DNA of 43,945 nt from Planctomycetota bacterium. GTDB taxonomy: Bacteria > Planctomycetota > Planctomycetia > Planctomycetales > Planctomycetaceae. The stretch lies in NCBI GenBank assembly GCA_003670925.1, contig QWQG01000255.1, forward strand, positions 1 through 43,945. The letters are read 5' to 3'. The notes beneath the pieces are model-generated. The model searched no databases and was not told where the DNA came from. It saw nothing but the letters and a program-made list of their open reading frames with translations. Below, one piece after another: positions 1 through 7,543 of the stretch (position 1 is its first letter; every line of letters begins with the position of its first letter). The translations under genes and the position numbers were made by a program.

Positions 1-271
1 AGTCCGGCGAGTGAAGCGGCGTCAGCCAGTACCTCGTTTTTATCCCGGCAGACTGACGCATGGCGCTCACCAAATGTCTCACCCATTACCGCGCGAGGTA
101 TCATTGGCAGCCGCCATTTGGTTTCTGCAACACAGTTCAAGATGGCTCAGATTTTGAGCAACTCGAAAAAGAACATTCCGAGATTCTCTCTCATCCAGTT
201 CTACCCAGAACACTTGTCGTATCCAAGGGCCCGCTGTCGCTTTCTGCATGCAGGCAACCCGCCGTTGCGGC
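1..271. other. Left-edge region, no confident gene
   Basis: This stretch lies downstream of the first pilin gene on the minus strand. On that strand an ATG at 61 opens a 20-codon reading frame (beginning MRQSAGIKTRYW) that runs off the left edge, preceded by a weak GGTGAG. It could be the 5' end of the next gene, but nothing in it is recognisable. Longer plus-strand frames here are the antisense of the pilin gene. Just after the pilin stop is a small hairpin with GCAAC/GTTGC arms around 254-268, and a 10-base palindrome CTGCATGCAG at about 244-253. Confidence 0.35.
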
Positions 272-479
272 TTATGTTAGCATTGATGATACTTTGTTAA
301 ACTTGGCGTTAGCGTTGCTGCCGACAGCTGAGACGGCTGCGATGCACACCACGATGATCAGGGCCAACATGACCGCGTACTCAACTGCGGTTGGGCCGTC
401 TTCAGATACGATGAACCGCTTAACACTGCTGACAAACTTGCTCATTTTAAATTCCCTTACGATGTGCCCGAATCAGGGC
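229..479 (-). repeat. Tandem 251-bp repeat, copy 1 (pilin unit)
   Basis: This block matches 738-988 at a constant offset of 509 bases with only scattered substitutions. It contains the whole first pilin gene, its ribosome binding region, the small GCCC/GGGC leader hairpin and the hairpin after the stop codon. The near identity indicates a recent tandem duplication or gene conversion. The spacer between the copies (480-737) is not conserved. Confidence 0.9.
272..445 (-). CDS. Flp/Fap-type prepilin (Tad pilus), copy 1
   Basis: A 57-residue protein beginning MSKFVSSVKRF. It has the layout of a class IVb Flp prepilin: a short basic leader, a processing site after G17 followed by PTAVEY (Glu at mature position 5, then Tyr), and one hydrophobic helix (AVMLALIIVVCIAAVSAV, about residues 24-41). 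Flp subunits are cleaved by a TadV-type peptidase and assembled by the TadA/TadB/TadC machinery into adhesive pili; none of those genes is visible here. The start is set by the AAGGGA Shine-Dalgarno sequence 7 bases upstream. A second copy lies upstream on the same strand and differs at three residues (I35L, S53A, T57S). The assignment rests on the clear processing motif and length. Confidence 0.9.
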   Translation of the reverse strand: MSKFVSSVKRFIVSEDGPTAVEYAVMLALIIVVCIAAVSAVGSNANAKFNKVSSMLT

Positions 480-507
480 CGTTGGTGATAAAACAGTCAG
501 TAACTAC

Positions 508-534
508 AACAAAAACAACTCCCCCACGAGGAGT
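508..534 (-). terminator. Terminator-like hairpin in pilin copy 1 leader
   Basis: ACTCC (518-522) pairs with GGAGT (530-534). On the minus strand the hairpin is followed by TGTTTTTGTT (517-508). It lies about 60 bases upstream of the copy 1 start codon, so it is either a backup terminator for copy 2 transcripts or an attenuator for copy 1. The stem is short. Confidence 0.4.
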
Positions 535-680
535 CAAATCTTACTAAATCCTGCAGCAGCTAGTGCGTCATGCCGGTTCAGTGCACCAGATCTCCAAACC
601 CGTTTGAATCACCGCCCAGCAGCTTGATTAAAACGCCAGTTCGAATTGAACACGGCTTAAATTTTCCAACAGTAGAAAAG

Positions 681-713
681 GAGGATTCGAGGTTGCCTCG
701 AATCCTCTTTTTT
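681..713 (-). terminator. Strong intrinsic terminator between the pilin genes
   Basis: A perfect 12-bp stem, GAGGATTCGAGG (681-692) with CCTCGAATCCTC (696-707), and a 3-base loop. On the minus strand it is followed by CTTTT, and on the plus strand by six T residues, so it could stop transcription in both directions. It sits about 70 bases downstream of the copy 2 stop codon, which suggests the two pilin genes are separate transcripts. Confidence 0.85.
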
Positions 714-737
714 ACAACACACTTGCCCTAACCAATA

Positions 738-988
738 GCCCGCTGTCGCTTTCTGCCTGCAGGCAACCCGCCGTTGCGGTTTATGATAGCATTGATGCTA
801 CTTTGTTAAACTTGGCGTTAGCGTTGCTACCGACAGCTGAGACGGCTGCCAAGCACACCACGATGATCAGGGCCAACATGACCGCGTACTCAACTGCGGT
901 TGGGCCGTCTTCAGATACGATGAACCGCTTAACACTGCTGACAAACTTGCTCATTTTAAATCCTCTTACGATGTGCCCGAATCAGGGC
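738..988 (-). repeat. Tandem 251-bp repeat, copy 2 (pilin unit)
   Basis: Second copy of the block at 229-479, covering the post-stop hairpin, the pilin gene, its ribosome binding site and the GCCC/GGGC leader hairpin (975-988). It is upstream of copy 1 in the direction of transcription. Confidence 0.9.
781..954 (-). CDS. Flp/Fap-type prepilin (Tad pilus), copy 2
   Basis: A 57-residue prepilin with the same leader, the same G17/PTAVEY processing site and one hydrophobic helix. It differs from copy 1 at only three positions (L35, A53, S57), the last two in the C-terminal tail. AGAGGAT lies 7 bases before the ATG. The gene is followed by the terminator at 681-713. Two near-identical subunits may raise pilin dosage or represent major and minor forms; the sequence alone cannot say which. 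Confidence 0.9.
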   Translation of the reverse strand: MSKFVSSVKRFIVSEDGPTAVEYAVMLALIIVVCLAAVSAVGSNANAKFNKVASMLS

Positions 989-1308
989 GGGTTGAGTCAC
1001 GGTGGCTTTTAACCACACTAGAAAACGACTCTGCCATGCAGAGTAAATTCTCCGTAAATTAGCTAGAGGCCTTTGCGGCATAGCAATTCAGTCCGCGATA
1101 CTCGCTGGCTGACAAGAAGAACTTAGGTCAGAAAATCACCACGTCAAAGAAAATTCTGTTTTTCCCGACAGGATGCGTAAATGCCCCAAAAGTTGAGCAA
1201 ATTCCGCTAACGCTATGGTTTTCCCAGAGCGGATTATCAGAGGCAACGCGTGCTGTGCCGCATCGCACATCCGTAAGAACCAGTTTGCCCGGCATCCGTA
1301 AGCGTTAC
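955..1308. other. Leader and upstream region of pilin copy 2
   Basis: No gene is seen. The proximal part carries the ribosome binding site, the GCCC/GGGC hairpin (975-988) and a perfect 7-bp hairpin at 1028-1044. The rest presumably holds the promoter of pilin copy 2, but no convincing -35/-10 or -24/-12 pair was found by eye. Confidence 0.5.
1020..1044 (-). terminator. Terminator-like hairpin in pilin copy 2 leader
   Basis: ACTCTGC (1028-1034), loop CAT, GCAGAGT (1038-1044), followed on the minus strand by CGTTTTCT. It occupies the same relative place as the hairpin at 518-534 in front of copy 1, although the primary sequences differ. This is compatible with an attenuator in both pilin leaders. 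Confidence 0.35.
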
Positions 1309-1908
1309 TCAGCGGCCGCTCTGGATCTGTCTTAGCAATTGGTGTTCGAGCAGTGGGTCGCGACCGCTGGACAGCCAGCGTGATGGTCCACTCTGCCCCA
1401 CGACTTGGTCGAGGTCGCGTGTGAAAGGCTGCGATTCTTGGAACGTAGCACCGCCTTCGTAATTTGCGGCTAACCCTGGCAGATCCTCAATCTCTTTATC
1501 AACACGGACACTCACCGTCATCAAGCCTAGGCCGGATGACTGCATGCTGACGTTGACACGGCGACGAATGGACTGCAGTGTACTCTCGAGACGGTTCGCC
1601 AGTCCCACAGAATCAGGGTGCCACGGTTCAAGTAGATTTGAACCACCGCGATACTGCGTTTCGATGACGCCTTCCAGCTTACTTTCGCGAGCCACTTGGA
1701 AGTGATTGCGGTGCAGCACGACGACGGCATGCTCCCATAGCGAATCGCGGTCGGCGGAGACCTGAATTACGCTCCCCCCAGCTGCAGGAGCCTTGGGTGG
1801 CCCCGAAAGACAACCGCTGCACATCGCACAACATGCGAGCAGCCAACGTCCAAGCACGACCGTGCGGAACGGTCTGTGGTAAGATTTTTGCTGCGTGCCT
1901 TTCAACAC
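1309..1908 (-). CDS. Putative lipoprotein of unknown function
   Basis: A protein of about 199 residues with no recognised domain. I prefer the GTG at 1908 because AGGGA lies 7 bases before it; an in-frame GTG at 2001 has no Shine-Dalgarno sequence. With this start the N-terminus is basic (KGTQQKSYHRPFR), then hydrophobic, then LLACC and CSGCLSG, which resembles a lipoprotein signal with a non-canonical lipobox. The mature part has a short segment (about residues 60-90) of the form found in small periplasmic lipoproteins (ADRDSLWEHAVVVL, then EGVIETQYRGG), and a C-terminal half rich in charged and polar residues. It is likely exported and membrane-anchored. It is followed on the other strand by nothing obviously linked; the upstream gene on the same strand is the GNAT gene, 138 bases away. 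Confidence 0.65.
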   Translation of the reverse strand: MLKGTQQKSYHRPFRTVVLGRWLLACCAMCSGCLSGPPKAPAAGGSVIQVSADRDSLWEHAVVVLHRNHFQVARESKLEGVIETQYRGGSNLLEPWHPDSVGLANRLESTLQSIRRRVNVSMQSSGLGLMTVSVRVDKEIEDLPGLAANYEGGATFQESQPFTRDLDQVVGQSGPSRWLSSGRDPLLEHQLLRQIQSGR

Positions 1909-2046
1909 ATTCGCGTCCCTGCAAACGTTATGATCCGATCTGCAGCATTCTGGCACTGAACCCCGTGATGATTCAAGATCACTTTGGAGAAAGCATTTCA
2001 CGGCCCAAAACCGGCTTTTAATGGCGAATTTTGCAAAGGGACGTCC

Positions 2047-2493
2047 TTAGTACTCATCGCGCGTCTGCATGAACAACGCTTTTTTTTCCCCGGGCAGCGT
2101 AAAGTCGAATCCGCATGCTTGGAAAAAGCCATCAGCTGACGTGATGGCCATAACCTCCAGCACGTTGCGCCGCACGGCCAGTTCGACACAACGCTGCACG
2201 AGTGCGCGACCGATTCCTTTGCCTTGGTGATCCTCATGGACGGCAAGACTGCGAATTTCTGCCAATTTGGCCGAATAAATCTCTAACGCGGCAAAGCCCA
2301 CGATGCAAGCATTGCTCTCTGCGACAAAACCAAACGGGATCAGATCACAGAGTTCATCAAACGTGCGCGGCAGAAGGCGATTCGCCGTTACGAAGTGATC
2401 AACTAGGTCTTCCAACTGTGGAATGTCTTCCCGACTCGCTTCGCGAATATTGAATGTTGGATCACTAGATCGTGCTGCTACGGTTTCCGTCAT
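2047..2493 (-). CDS. GNAT N-acetyltransferase, short ArgA-like
   Basis: A 148-residue single-domain GNAT acetyltransferase. The acetyl-CoA binding motif A is visible as VHEDHQGKGIGRALV (residues 85-99, core Q90-G-K-G-I-G). The phrases LLPRTFDELCD, FVAE, AKLAEIRSLAV and FFQACGF match the short ArgA-like group of glutamate/amino-acid N-acetyltransferases, so a role in N-acetylglutamate formation is possible but unproven. The start codon overlaps the stop of the upstream cinA-like gene by one base (TAATG), which implies translational coupling. The sequence begins with a non-conserved tail of about 15 residues. Confidence 0.85.
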   Translation of the reverse strand: MTETVAARSSDPTFNIREASREDIPQLEDLVDHFVTANRLLPRTFDELCDLIPFGFVAESNACIVGFAALEIYSAKLAEIRSLAVHEDHQGKGIGRALVQRCVELAVRRNVLEVMAITSADGFFQACGFDFTLPGEKKALFMQTRDEY

Positions 2494-3806
2494 TAACCTG
2501 CATTTCCGAGGAAAGATTCGTGTTTGATCATTAGCCGCAAGCGATTGAGGGCTGTTCGTGCGGCACGCTGTCGAAAGATGGCGAGGTTCCCCGACATACT
2601 CACATCAAAGCTTTGGATATCATGAACGGTGCTCACGGCCACATAACCGCGGCGCATGATAACGCCGGAATCCAGCCGCTCGTCATAAAACGGTGAAGAG
2701 ACCAGCACGAAGTCCACATTGTGATTGTGCCGCAATGTTTCACTCACAAGAGTCGCCAGCGTGAGCCAGTCTTCTGGGTGGTTGTTCTCTGCCGCGCGCG
2801 GCTCGACTCCAAGCATCCGCAAAGCCGCCGCATCCCACTCCCCCGGAATGACCATGGCCGTTTTCACCACCGCTCCGACAGTTGCGTTTTCCGACATCCA
2901 CATGGCGAGTTGCCCACCGGTTGCAGCGCCTTCGACAAGTGCTACGGAACGATTGCCAGATTTCAGAAGCTCTGCTACGACGTCGTGCAATTCATCGTCA
3001 CCGTCTGCATAAACAGCGTCGCCCAAGCGTTCACGAACCAGCTGACATGTCTCGCGGCTTAGCCGTTCTGCTTCTTCAACAGACTGCGAACGCGCAGTCA
3101 CCCAAAGTGAAATCACCGCTTCGCTGGCTGTGATCCCAACTTCCGGGTTTCGTCCGCGCGCCGTCAAATCGCCCAACAATTGTTCCGCATCCGATTCGCC
3201 GAATCCAAACGTCCGAATCACGGCGCGGCGCAACACCATGCCGCTGTCAAGCAAGACCGGACGCACATGCTGCTCGAACATCGGTCTCATTTCGGCCGGC
3301 ACACCTGGCATGACCGCGATGAGACATCCCTGGGATGCATCCGGAACATCTGCTGTCACACTCATCGCCGCCCCAGTCGACGTGATACGCATCAGAATCC
3401 CAGGGGCTGTGCCACACGTGTTGACCAGCACATCTGAATACTCCGGACGATCTGCCTGCCGACGATTCCGTGCGGGCATTTCACGTCCTCGCGCCACAAA
3501 CAAAGCCTCAATCTGTTCCAGCGACTGCAGATCGCGAATCAGACGCTGATCGAATGCCAACCCCAATGCGTCGCGTGTGATATCGTCTAGTGTTGGCCCA
3601 AGCCCACCCGTAATAAGGACAACCTGCGCCCGTGTGACGGCAGTTCGGAATTCACTGACGATGGCGTCCAGATCATCAGCCAGCGTGGTGTGCCGCATCA
3701 CGGTCCAGCCAAGCACTTCCAGTTCACGGCTGAGCCATTGGCTGTTCGTGTCCAGTTTTGAACCGCAAGTCAGTTCAGATCCAATTGCAATGATCTCAGC
3801 AAACAT
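2493..3806 (-). CDS. CinA-like protein with degenerate C-terminal domain
   Basis: A 437-residue protein starting at the ATG of MFAEIIAIGSEL; a TTG at 3833 is also in frame but less likely. The N-terminal MoCF-biosynthesis-like domain is well preserved, with ITGGLGPTLDDITRDAL (about residues 65-81), as in the ADP-ribose pyrophosphatase half of CinA. The C-terminal half aligns with the nicotinamide mononucleotide deamidase (PncC) domain, but its signature ESCTGG reads EGAATGG (about residues 292-298), so the conserved serine and cysteine are absent. Deamidase activity is therefore doubtful. The linker is longer than usual (VTADVPDAS region). It is co-transcribed with the GNAT gene, which starts on its stop codon. 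Confidence 0.88.
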   Translation of the reverse strand: MFAEIIAIGSELTCGSKLDTNSQWLSRELEVLGWTVMRHTTLADDLDAIVSEFRTAVTRAQVVLITGGLGPTLDDITRDALGLAFDQRLIRDLQSLEQIEALFVARGREMPARNRRQADRPEYSDVLVNTCGTAPGILMRITSTGAAMSVTADVPDASQGCLIAVMPGVPAEMRPMFEQHVRPVLLDSGMVLRRAVIRTFGFGESDAEQLLGDLTARGRNPEVGITASEAVISLWVTARSQSVEEAERLSRETCQLVRERLGDAVYADGDDELHDVVAELLKSGNRSVALVEGAATGGQLAMWMSENATVGAVVKTAMVIPGEWDAAALRMLGVEPRAAENNHPEDWLTLATLVSETLRHNHNVDFVLVSSPFYDERLDSGVIMRRGYVAVSTVHDIQSFDVSMSGNLAIFRQRAARTALNRLRLMIKHESFLGNAG

Positions 3807-4110
3807 AAGCCCCAGCGATCCTGCGCAACGCAACGGAATTGTTCGTCAACAGCCAAAGCCTAATCAATCGCCGCTTGAAACAAAAGTGCCGGGCATAAAA
3901 GTGGCTCGATCAAGATTTCCCCTTGAAACATTTCGTGCGAAGCGACAACGGAGATCGGTTTAATGATCGGGCCGAAAATTCGGGTGACAGGCTTCGAATC
4001 TGGGAACTTGGCCGGCGATGCATGGCGTGTCTATCCTCAGAAACTAGATCGCAGCACAAGCGCCGCAGGTGGGATTCAAACCCAAGCCGTCTGTGGGTTA
4101 TGCTTCGCCG
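3807..4110. other. Divergent intergenic region with a tRNA T-arm-like fragment
   Basis: This region separates the minus-strand cinA-like gene from the plus-strand peptidase and should contain both promoters, though none is obvious. On the minus strand around 4064-4087 it contains TTGGGTTTGAATCCCA, which looks like a tRNA T-arm (4-bp stem, 7-base loop), followed by CCTGCGGCGC. No matching 5' acceptor strand, D-arm or anticodon arm is present, so this is not a functional tRNA. Confidence 0.5.
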
Positions 4111-5724
4111 ATGAAGCATCTCAAACGTAGGACACTTTGTCTCTCCCTGCTTGCGTTGCTGCTGATTGAAGTGCTCGTGTGCCTTCAGTACCGCGGACCT
4201 GCAGTTGTATCGGAACGCGACGCTGATGCGTGCACCGCCGCCGGCGTGGCAACGTTTTCGGCTGAGCGGGCGTTAAGAATTCATCAACAGGTGTTCGATG
4301 ACACGCCGCATCCCGCGGGGTCGGCTCAAAACGATGCCGTGCGTAGTCGACTGGTGGACCTGCTACAGAAAGATGGTTGGCTGGTTAAAGTGCAGTCAAG
4401 TCAGGTTGCCGATGGTACCGTACACGCATCGTTGCGACTGCACAACGTGATTGCCACACGGCCGGAACTCAGGAGACTTTCTTCGCCGCCCGTGGTATTG
4501 GCTACACATTATGATTCCTGCCGCTTTGGCCCGGGAGCCGGGGATGCCGGCGGTTGCGTTGCAGCGGTCGTCGAAGCCGGACGTTTGTTGACACTGAACA
4601 CTGAACAACTGCAGCGACCAATCTGGCTGCTCTTCACCGATGGCGAAGAAGCCGGTCTGCTCGGAGCACGCGAATTTGTGCAATCTCATTCATGGCCGCA
4701 GCACCAGCCTCTGGTGCTAAATTTTGACGCACGAGGCACTTCAGGGCCTGTGGTAATGTACGAAACTCATTCCGGAAATTCGGTTGCTGTTGCGGCATGG
4801 ATTAATACGATCGGGCAGCCCCGGATCACGGGCTCTTTGTTTACGGCCGTCTATCGCACGATGCCAAATGGGACGGACTTCAGCGTGTTTCAGCAGGCCG
4901 GGTGGCAGGGCTTCAATTTTGCAATCCTTGATGGAGCCCAGCGGTATCATCAGCCCGATGATTCGTTCGCTCACCTCGATCCGCGAAGCGTACAGCATTT
5001 CGGCGAACACGCGTTGAAGCTGTCCACACTGCTTGCGTCCAGCCCTACGGATCCGGCAACGACGAAAGAAAACGCGATTTTCTTTGATGTGCTCGGCTTG
5101 TTTGTGGTGCATTTTCCGGTCTGGTGGTGTCTGCCGATTCGTTTTGCACTGCTGCTTATTTCTGTTCAGCTCTATGGACGCCATGTTCTGCGACGGGACG
5201 TCCTGAAACAGTCACTGCGTGTCTGGCTCACGATGCTGCTGATCGCGGTGGCCGCTCCGCTTGTGGGATGGATTTTCAGTGCGTGTATCAGAGGCACCCT
5301 GATTTTGCCACGCTCCTTCGTATGGTACGGGCACGGCTTATCGTTTGGGATGTGGGTCCTTAGCCTGCTGATGGCGTTGAGCATCGCGGAATGGATGCTG
5401 CATCGCATTGAGCAACGCATTGTGTGGGATGCGTTCTGGCTGGGGCAAGCCATGACCTGCATGGTCGTGTCGATGTGGGCTCCGGAATTCAGCCACCTGC
5501 TATCGATCCCCGGCGGTATGGCAATTGTGCTGACTCTGACCGTAAGATCCATGCCCCTGCGAACGCTGCTAGCCACGACGGGGGCTGGTCTCATTTTGAT
5601 TCCCGTGCAGCATCTGCTGTCGATTGCCCTCGGGCCCTCAGCGGGACTGTTGCTCTTTCCCACGTTTGTACTGCTTGCAATGCCGATGCTGCCCGCCATG
5701 GGGAAATGCCGCGTTGGGGGTTAA
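4111..5724 (+). CDS. Membrane-bound M28-family metallopeptidase
   Basis: A 537-residue protein. Residues 5-25 are a signal anchor (LCLSLLALLLIEVLVCL). The peptidase domain (about 45-320) shows the M28 zinc ligands: H133 in ATHYDS, D145 in GAGDAGG, E179/E180 in DGEEAG, D206 in NFDARG and H280 in YHQPDDS. The remaining ~200 residues form several membrane helices (for example FALLLISVQLYG, MLLIAVAAPLVGW, LSLLMALSIAEW, GAGLILIPV, LLLFPTFVLLAMPML), an architecture like the ER-type (Fxna) M28 peptidases. It is probably an aminopeptidase acting on the outer face of the cytoplasmic membrane. I chose the ATG at 4111, which starts the basic-plus-hydrophobic leader; an in-frame GTG at 4069 would add 14 unlikely residues lying over the tRNA-like fragment. 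Confidence 0.9.
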   Translation: MKHLKRRTLCLSLLALLLIEVLVCLQYRGPAVVSERDADACTAAGVATFSAERALRIHQQVFDDTPHPAGSAQNDAVRSRLVDLLQKDGWLVKVQSSQVADGTVHASLRLHNVIATRPELRRLSSPPVVLATHYDSCRFGPGAGDAGGCVAAVVEAGRLLTLNTEQLQRPIWLLFTDGEEAGLLGAREFVQSHSWPQHQPLVLNFDARGTSGPVVMYETHSGNSVAVAAWINTIGQPRITGSLFTAVYRTMPNGTDFSVFQQAGWQGFNFAILDGAQRYHQPDDSFAHLDPRSVQHFGEHALKLSTLLASSPTDPATTKENAIFFDVLGLFVVHFPVWWCLPIRFALLLISVQLYGRHVLRRDVLKQSLRVWLTMLLIAVAAPLVGWIFSACIRGTLILPRSFVWYGHGLSFGMWVLSLLMALSIAEWMLHRIEQRIVWDAFWLGQAMTCMVVSMWAPEFSHLLSIPGGMAIVLTLTVRSMPLRTLLATTGAGLILIPVQHLLSIALGPSAGLLLFPTFVLLAMPMLPAMGKCRVGG

Positions 5725-5900
5725 AACTGCGAGTTAATTCCCTGATTAAAATCGGCCTCGGGGCGGAATATCTGTGGCTGAGCAGATTGAAGGTACGACT
5801 ATCCACCTTTACAATTTCGGCAATGAAGGTTCCATCGGAAAGGGCTGCTTTAACATTCCGAATCTGGCCGTAACAAGAGACACATGGTAACTTAAAATCT

Positions 5901-7421
5901 ATGCTTAAGGATTCATGTCAAATGCACTTCCGCTGTCCCATATTTTTACTTGCAGGCTCAATAATTTCGGTTACGACGACGAATGGAGCGGATCCGTTGC
6001 CGTCTAAGTTAGACTTGAGTAGCAGTTTGTTAGTCGGCGTTGCCGAGACGGACATCACACCACCGGTCGGTTTTCCGATGGCTGGTTACTATCACGAGCG
6101 GCTAGCCGAAGGGACGATTGATCCACTGAAGGCCAAAGCCATCGTATTTCGTGATGGTGAGACAGCAGCCGCTCTTGTGGTGTGTGACCTGATTGGCATC
6201 GCCACAGACCTGTCGCGTGAAGTGCGAAGGCGGGTCTTTGAGAAGACGGGCATCCCAGAGAACAATATCGCGATCTCAGCAACGCACTCCCACACCGCCC
6301 CAGACTACATGAAAGAATTGTATTTGTATCTAGGGAAAGAAAAACAGGAAGAATTGCGGGCTACATACATCGAAAAATTGATTGCTGGACCAGTGGAAGC
6401 CGTCGTCCAAGCCCATGCCCATGCAAAGCCTTCGGCGTTGGCATCCGGTTCTGCGGCGCAAGTCACACCGGTTGCCTTTAATCGCCGATTCGTGATGCGC
6501 GACGGCAGCGTGCAAACGTGGCAAAGCTTGGCAAATCCTGAAGTGGTTCGGGCTGCCGGTCCAATTGATCCAGCAATCGAACTGCTCACGATTCGTGATC
6601 CACAGGGCGACAAGCCTCATTGCATCGTCAGTAATTTTGCGTTGCATCTTGATACTGTCGGCGGCATGCGATGGAGTGCGGACTATCCATTCTTTGTCGA
6701 ACGCACGCTCCGCAATGCATTCGGCCCAGATGTCATTTCGATTTTTGGCACCGGCTGTTGCGGCGACATCAACCACGTTGATCCTGCAGAGACCATCAGA
6801 CACAAGGCAGATTTTATCGGCGACTCCATCGGAACTTCGATCAGCGAACAGATTACTCAGCTGAAGCCAATTGAAAACACACGACTGGCGGTCAAGTCTC
6901 AGGTCGTGCAACTGCCGCTCGAAGACGCAACCCGCGAAGAGGTCGAACGTTCGGTTCAGCTTGTCGACTTGGCAAATCACGGCGGCAAGGTGGAATTTCT
7001 GGAGCATGTCACCGCGTACAAAAAACTCATTATTGATCAGTTGCGACATCGTGAGCCGTACACGAAAACAATCGACCATATCACATGGGGACTCAGTCGC
7101 TCACTGGCCGGCGTGGGTGAGACACTGCCAGTCAGCATGACCGTAATTACGCTTGGGAACGACGTGGCGATTGTTTGTCTTCCTGGCGAAGTGTTTGTTG
7201 AGTTAGGGTTGGCGATCAAACATGCGTCGCCTTTCCGCACGACGATTGTGATCGAGCTATCGAATGCCATAGAATCGATTTACATTCCACACCGCGCTGC
7301 TTATGCGGGTGGCAGCTACGAAGTGACCAATTCTGCCGTCCAGCCGGGCAGCGGAGAGATCTTGGTTGAGACCGCCCTGACGTTGCTTCGCGCTGCTGCG
7401 ATGGATGCCAAAAACCCCTAA
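5901..7421 (+). CDS. Secreted neutral-ceramidase-like protein
   Basis: A protein of 506 residues (499 if the ATG at 5922, preceded by AAGGA, is the start). It has a signal peptide (CPIFLLAGSIISV...NGA) followed by VGVAETDITPPVGFPMAGYY, the typical opening of the neutral/alkaline non-lysosomal ceramidase N-terminal domain. Likely zinc-site residues are in SATHSHTAPDY, NFALHLDTVGG and LPGEVFVELG, and FGTGCCGDINHVDP is the usual conserved loop. It lacks the C-terminal domain of true ceramidases, so the substrate is open. Planctomycetes carry many such proteins next to DUF1501 and DUF1549 genes, as here. It is probably an exported hydrolase. Confidence 0.85.
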   Translation: MLKDSCQMHFRCPIFLLAGSIISVTTTNGADPLPSKLDLSSSLLVGVAETDITPPVGFPMAGYYHERLAEGTIDPLKAKAIVFRDGETAAALVVCDLIGIATDLSREVRRRVFEKTGIPENNIAISATHSHTAPDYMKELYLYLGKEKQEELRATYIEKLIAGPVEAVVQAHAHAKPSALASGSAAQVTPVAFNRRFVMRDGSVQTWQSLANPEVVRAAGPIDPAIELLTIRDPQGDKPHCIVSNFALHLDTVGGMRWSADYPFFVERTLRNAFGPDVISIFGTGCCGDINHVDPAETIRHKADFIGDSIGTSISEQITQLKPIENTRLAVKSQVVQLPLEDATREEVERSVQLVDLANHGGKVEFLEHVTAYKKLIIDQLRHREPYTKTIDHITWGLSRSLAGVGETLPVSMTVITLGNDVAIVCLPGEVFVELGLAIKHASPFRTTIVIELSNAIESIYIPHRAAYAGGSYEVTNSAVQPGSGEILVETALTLLRAAAMDAKNP

Positions 7422-7543
7422 CATTCCGGCGAGGCCATGGCACGTTGCGCTGGCCCATTCAGGCAAGATCATTGGTCATTGAATTGCGGACCGCATCACA
7501 CGGGTGGCAGCGAAGTCTATTAAGCAGAGAGGGAGTTGAAACA

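Larger units (their letters stand above)
446..780. other. Spacer and leader between the two pilin genes
   Basis: No gene is seen here. Reading on the minus strand it contains, in order, the end of the upstream pilin unit, a strong terminator hairpin (681-707), an unremarkable stretch, a second hairpin with a T-rich tail (518-534), a small GCCC/GGGC hairpin (466-479) and the ribosome binding site of copy 1. Copy 1 therefore probably has its own promoter between about 535 and 680, but no clear -35/-10 pair could be chosen. Confidence 0.6.

Noticed and set aside
60-488. 142-codon plus-strand frame at the left edge, and the similar one at 803-1012
   Set aside because: Both lie antisense to the Flp pilin genes. 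They resemble each other only because the pilin unit is duplicated; the minus-strand translation has the clear prepilin motif.
4060-4140. Possible complete tRNA gene on the minus strand
   Set aside because: Only a T-arm-like hairpin is present; I could not find an acceptor 5' strand, a D-arm or an anticodon stem with a 7-base loop at the right distances.
6330-7079. 249-codon minus-strand frame
   Set aside because: Antisense shadow of the ceramidase-like gene, with no signal or motif of its own.
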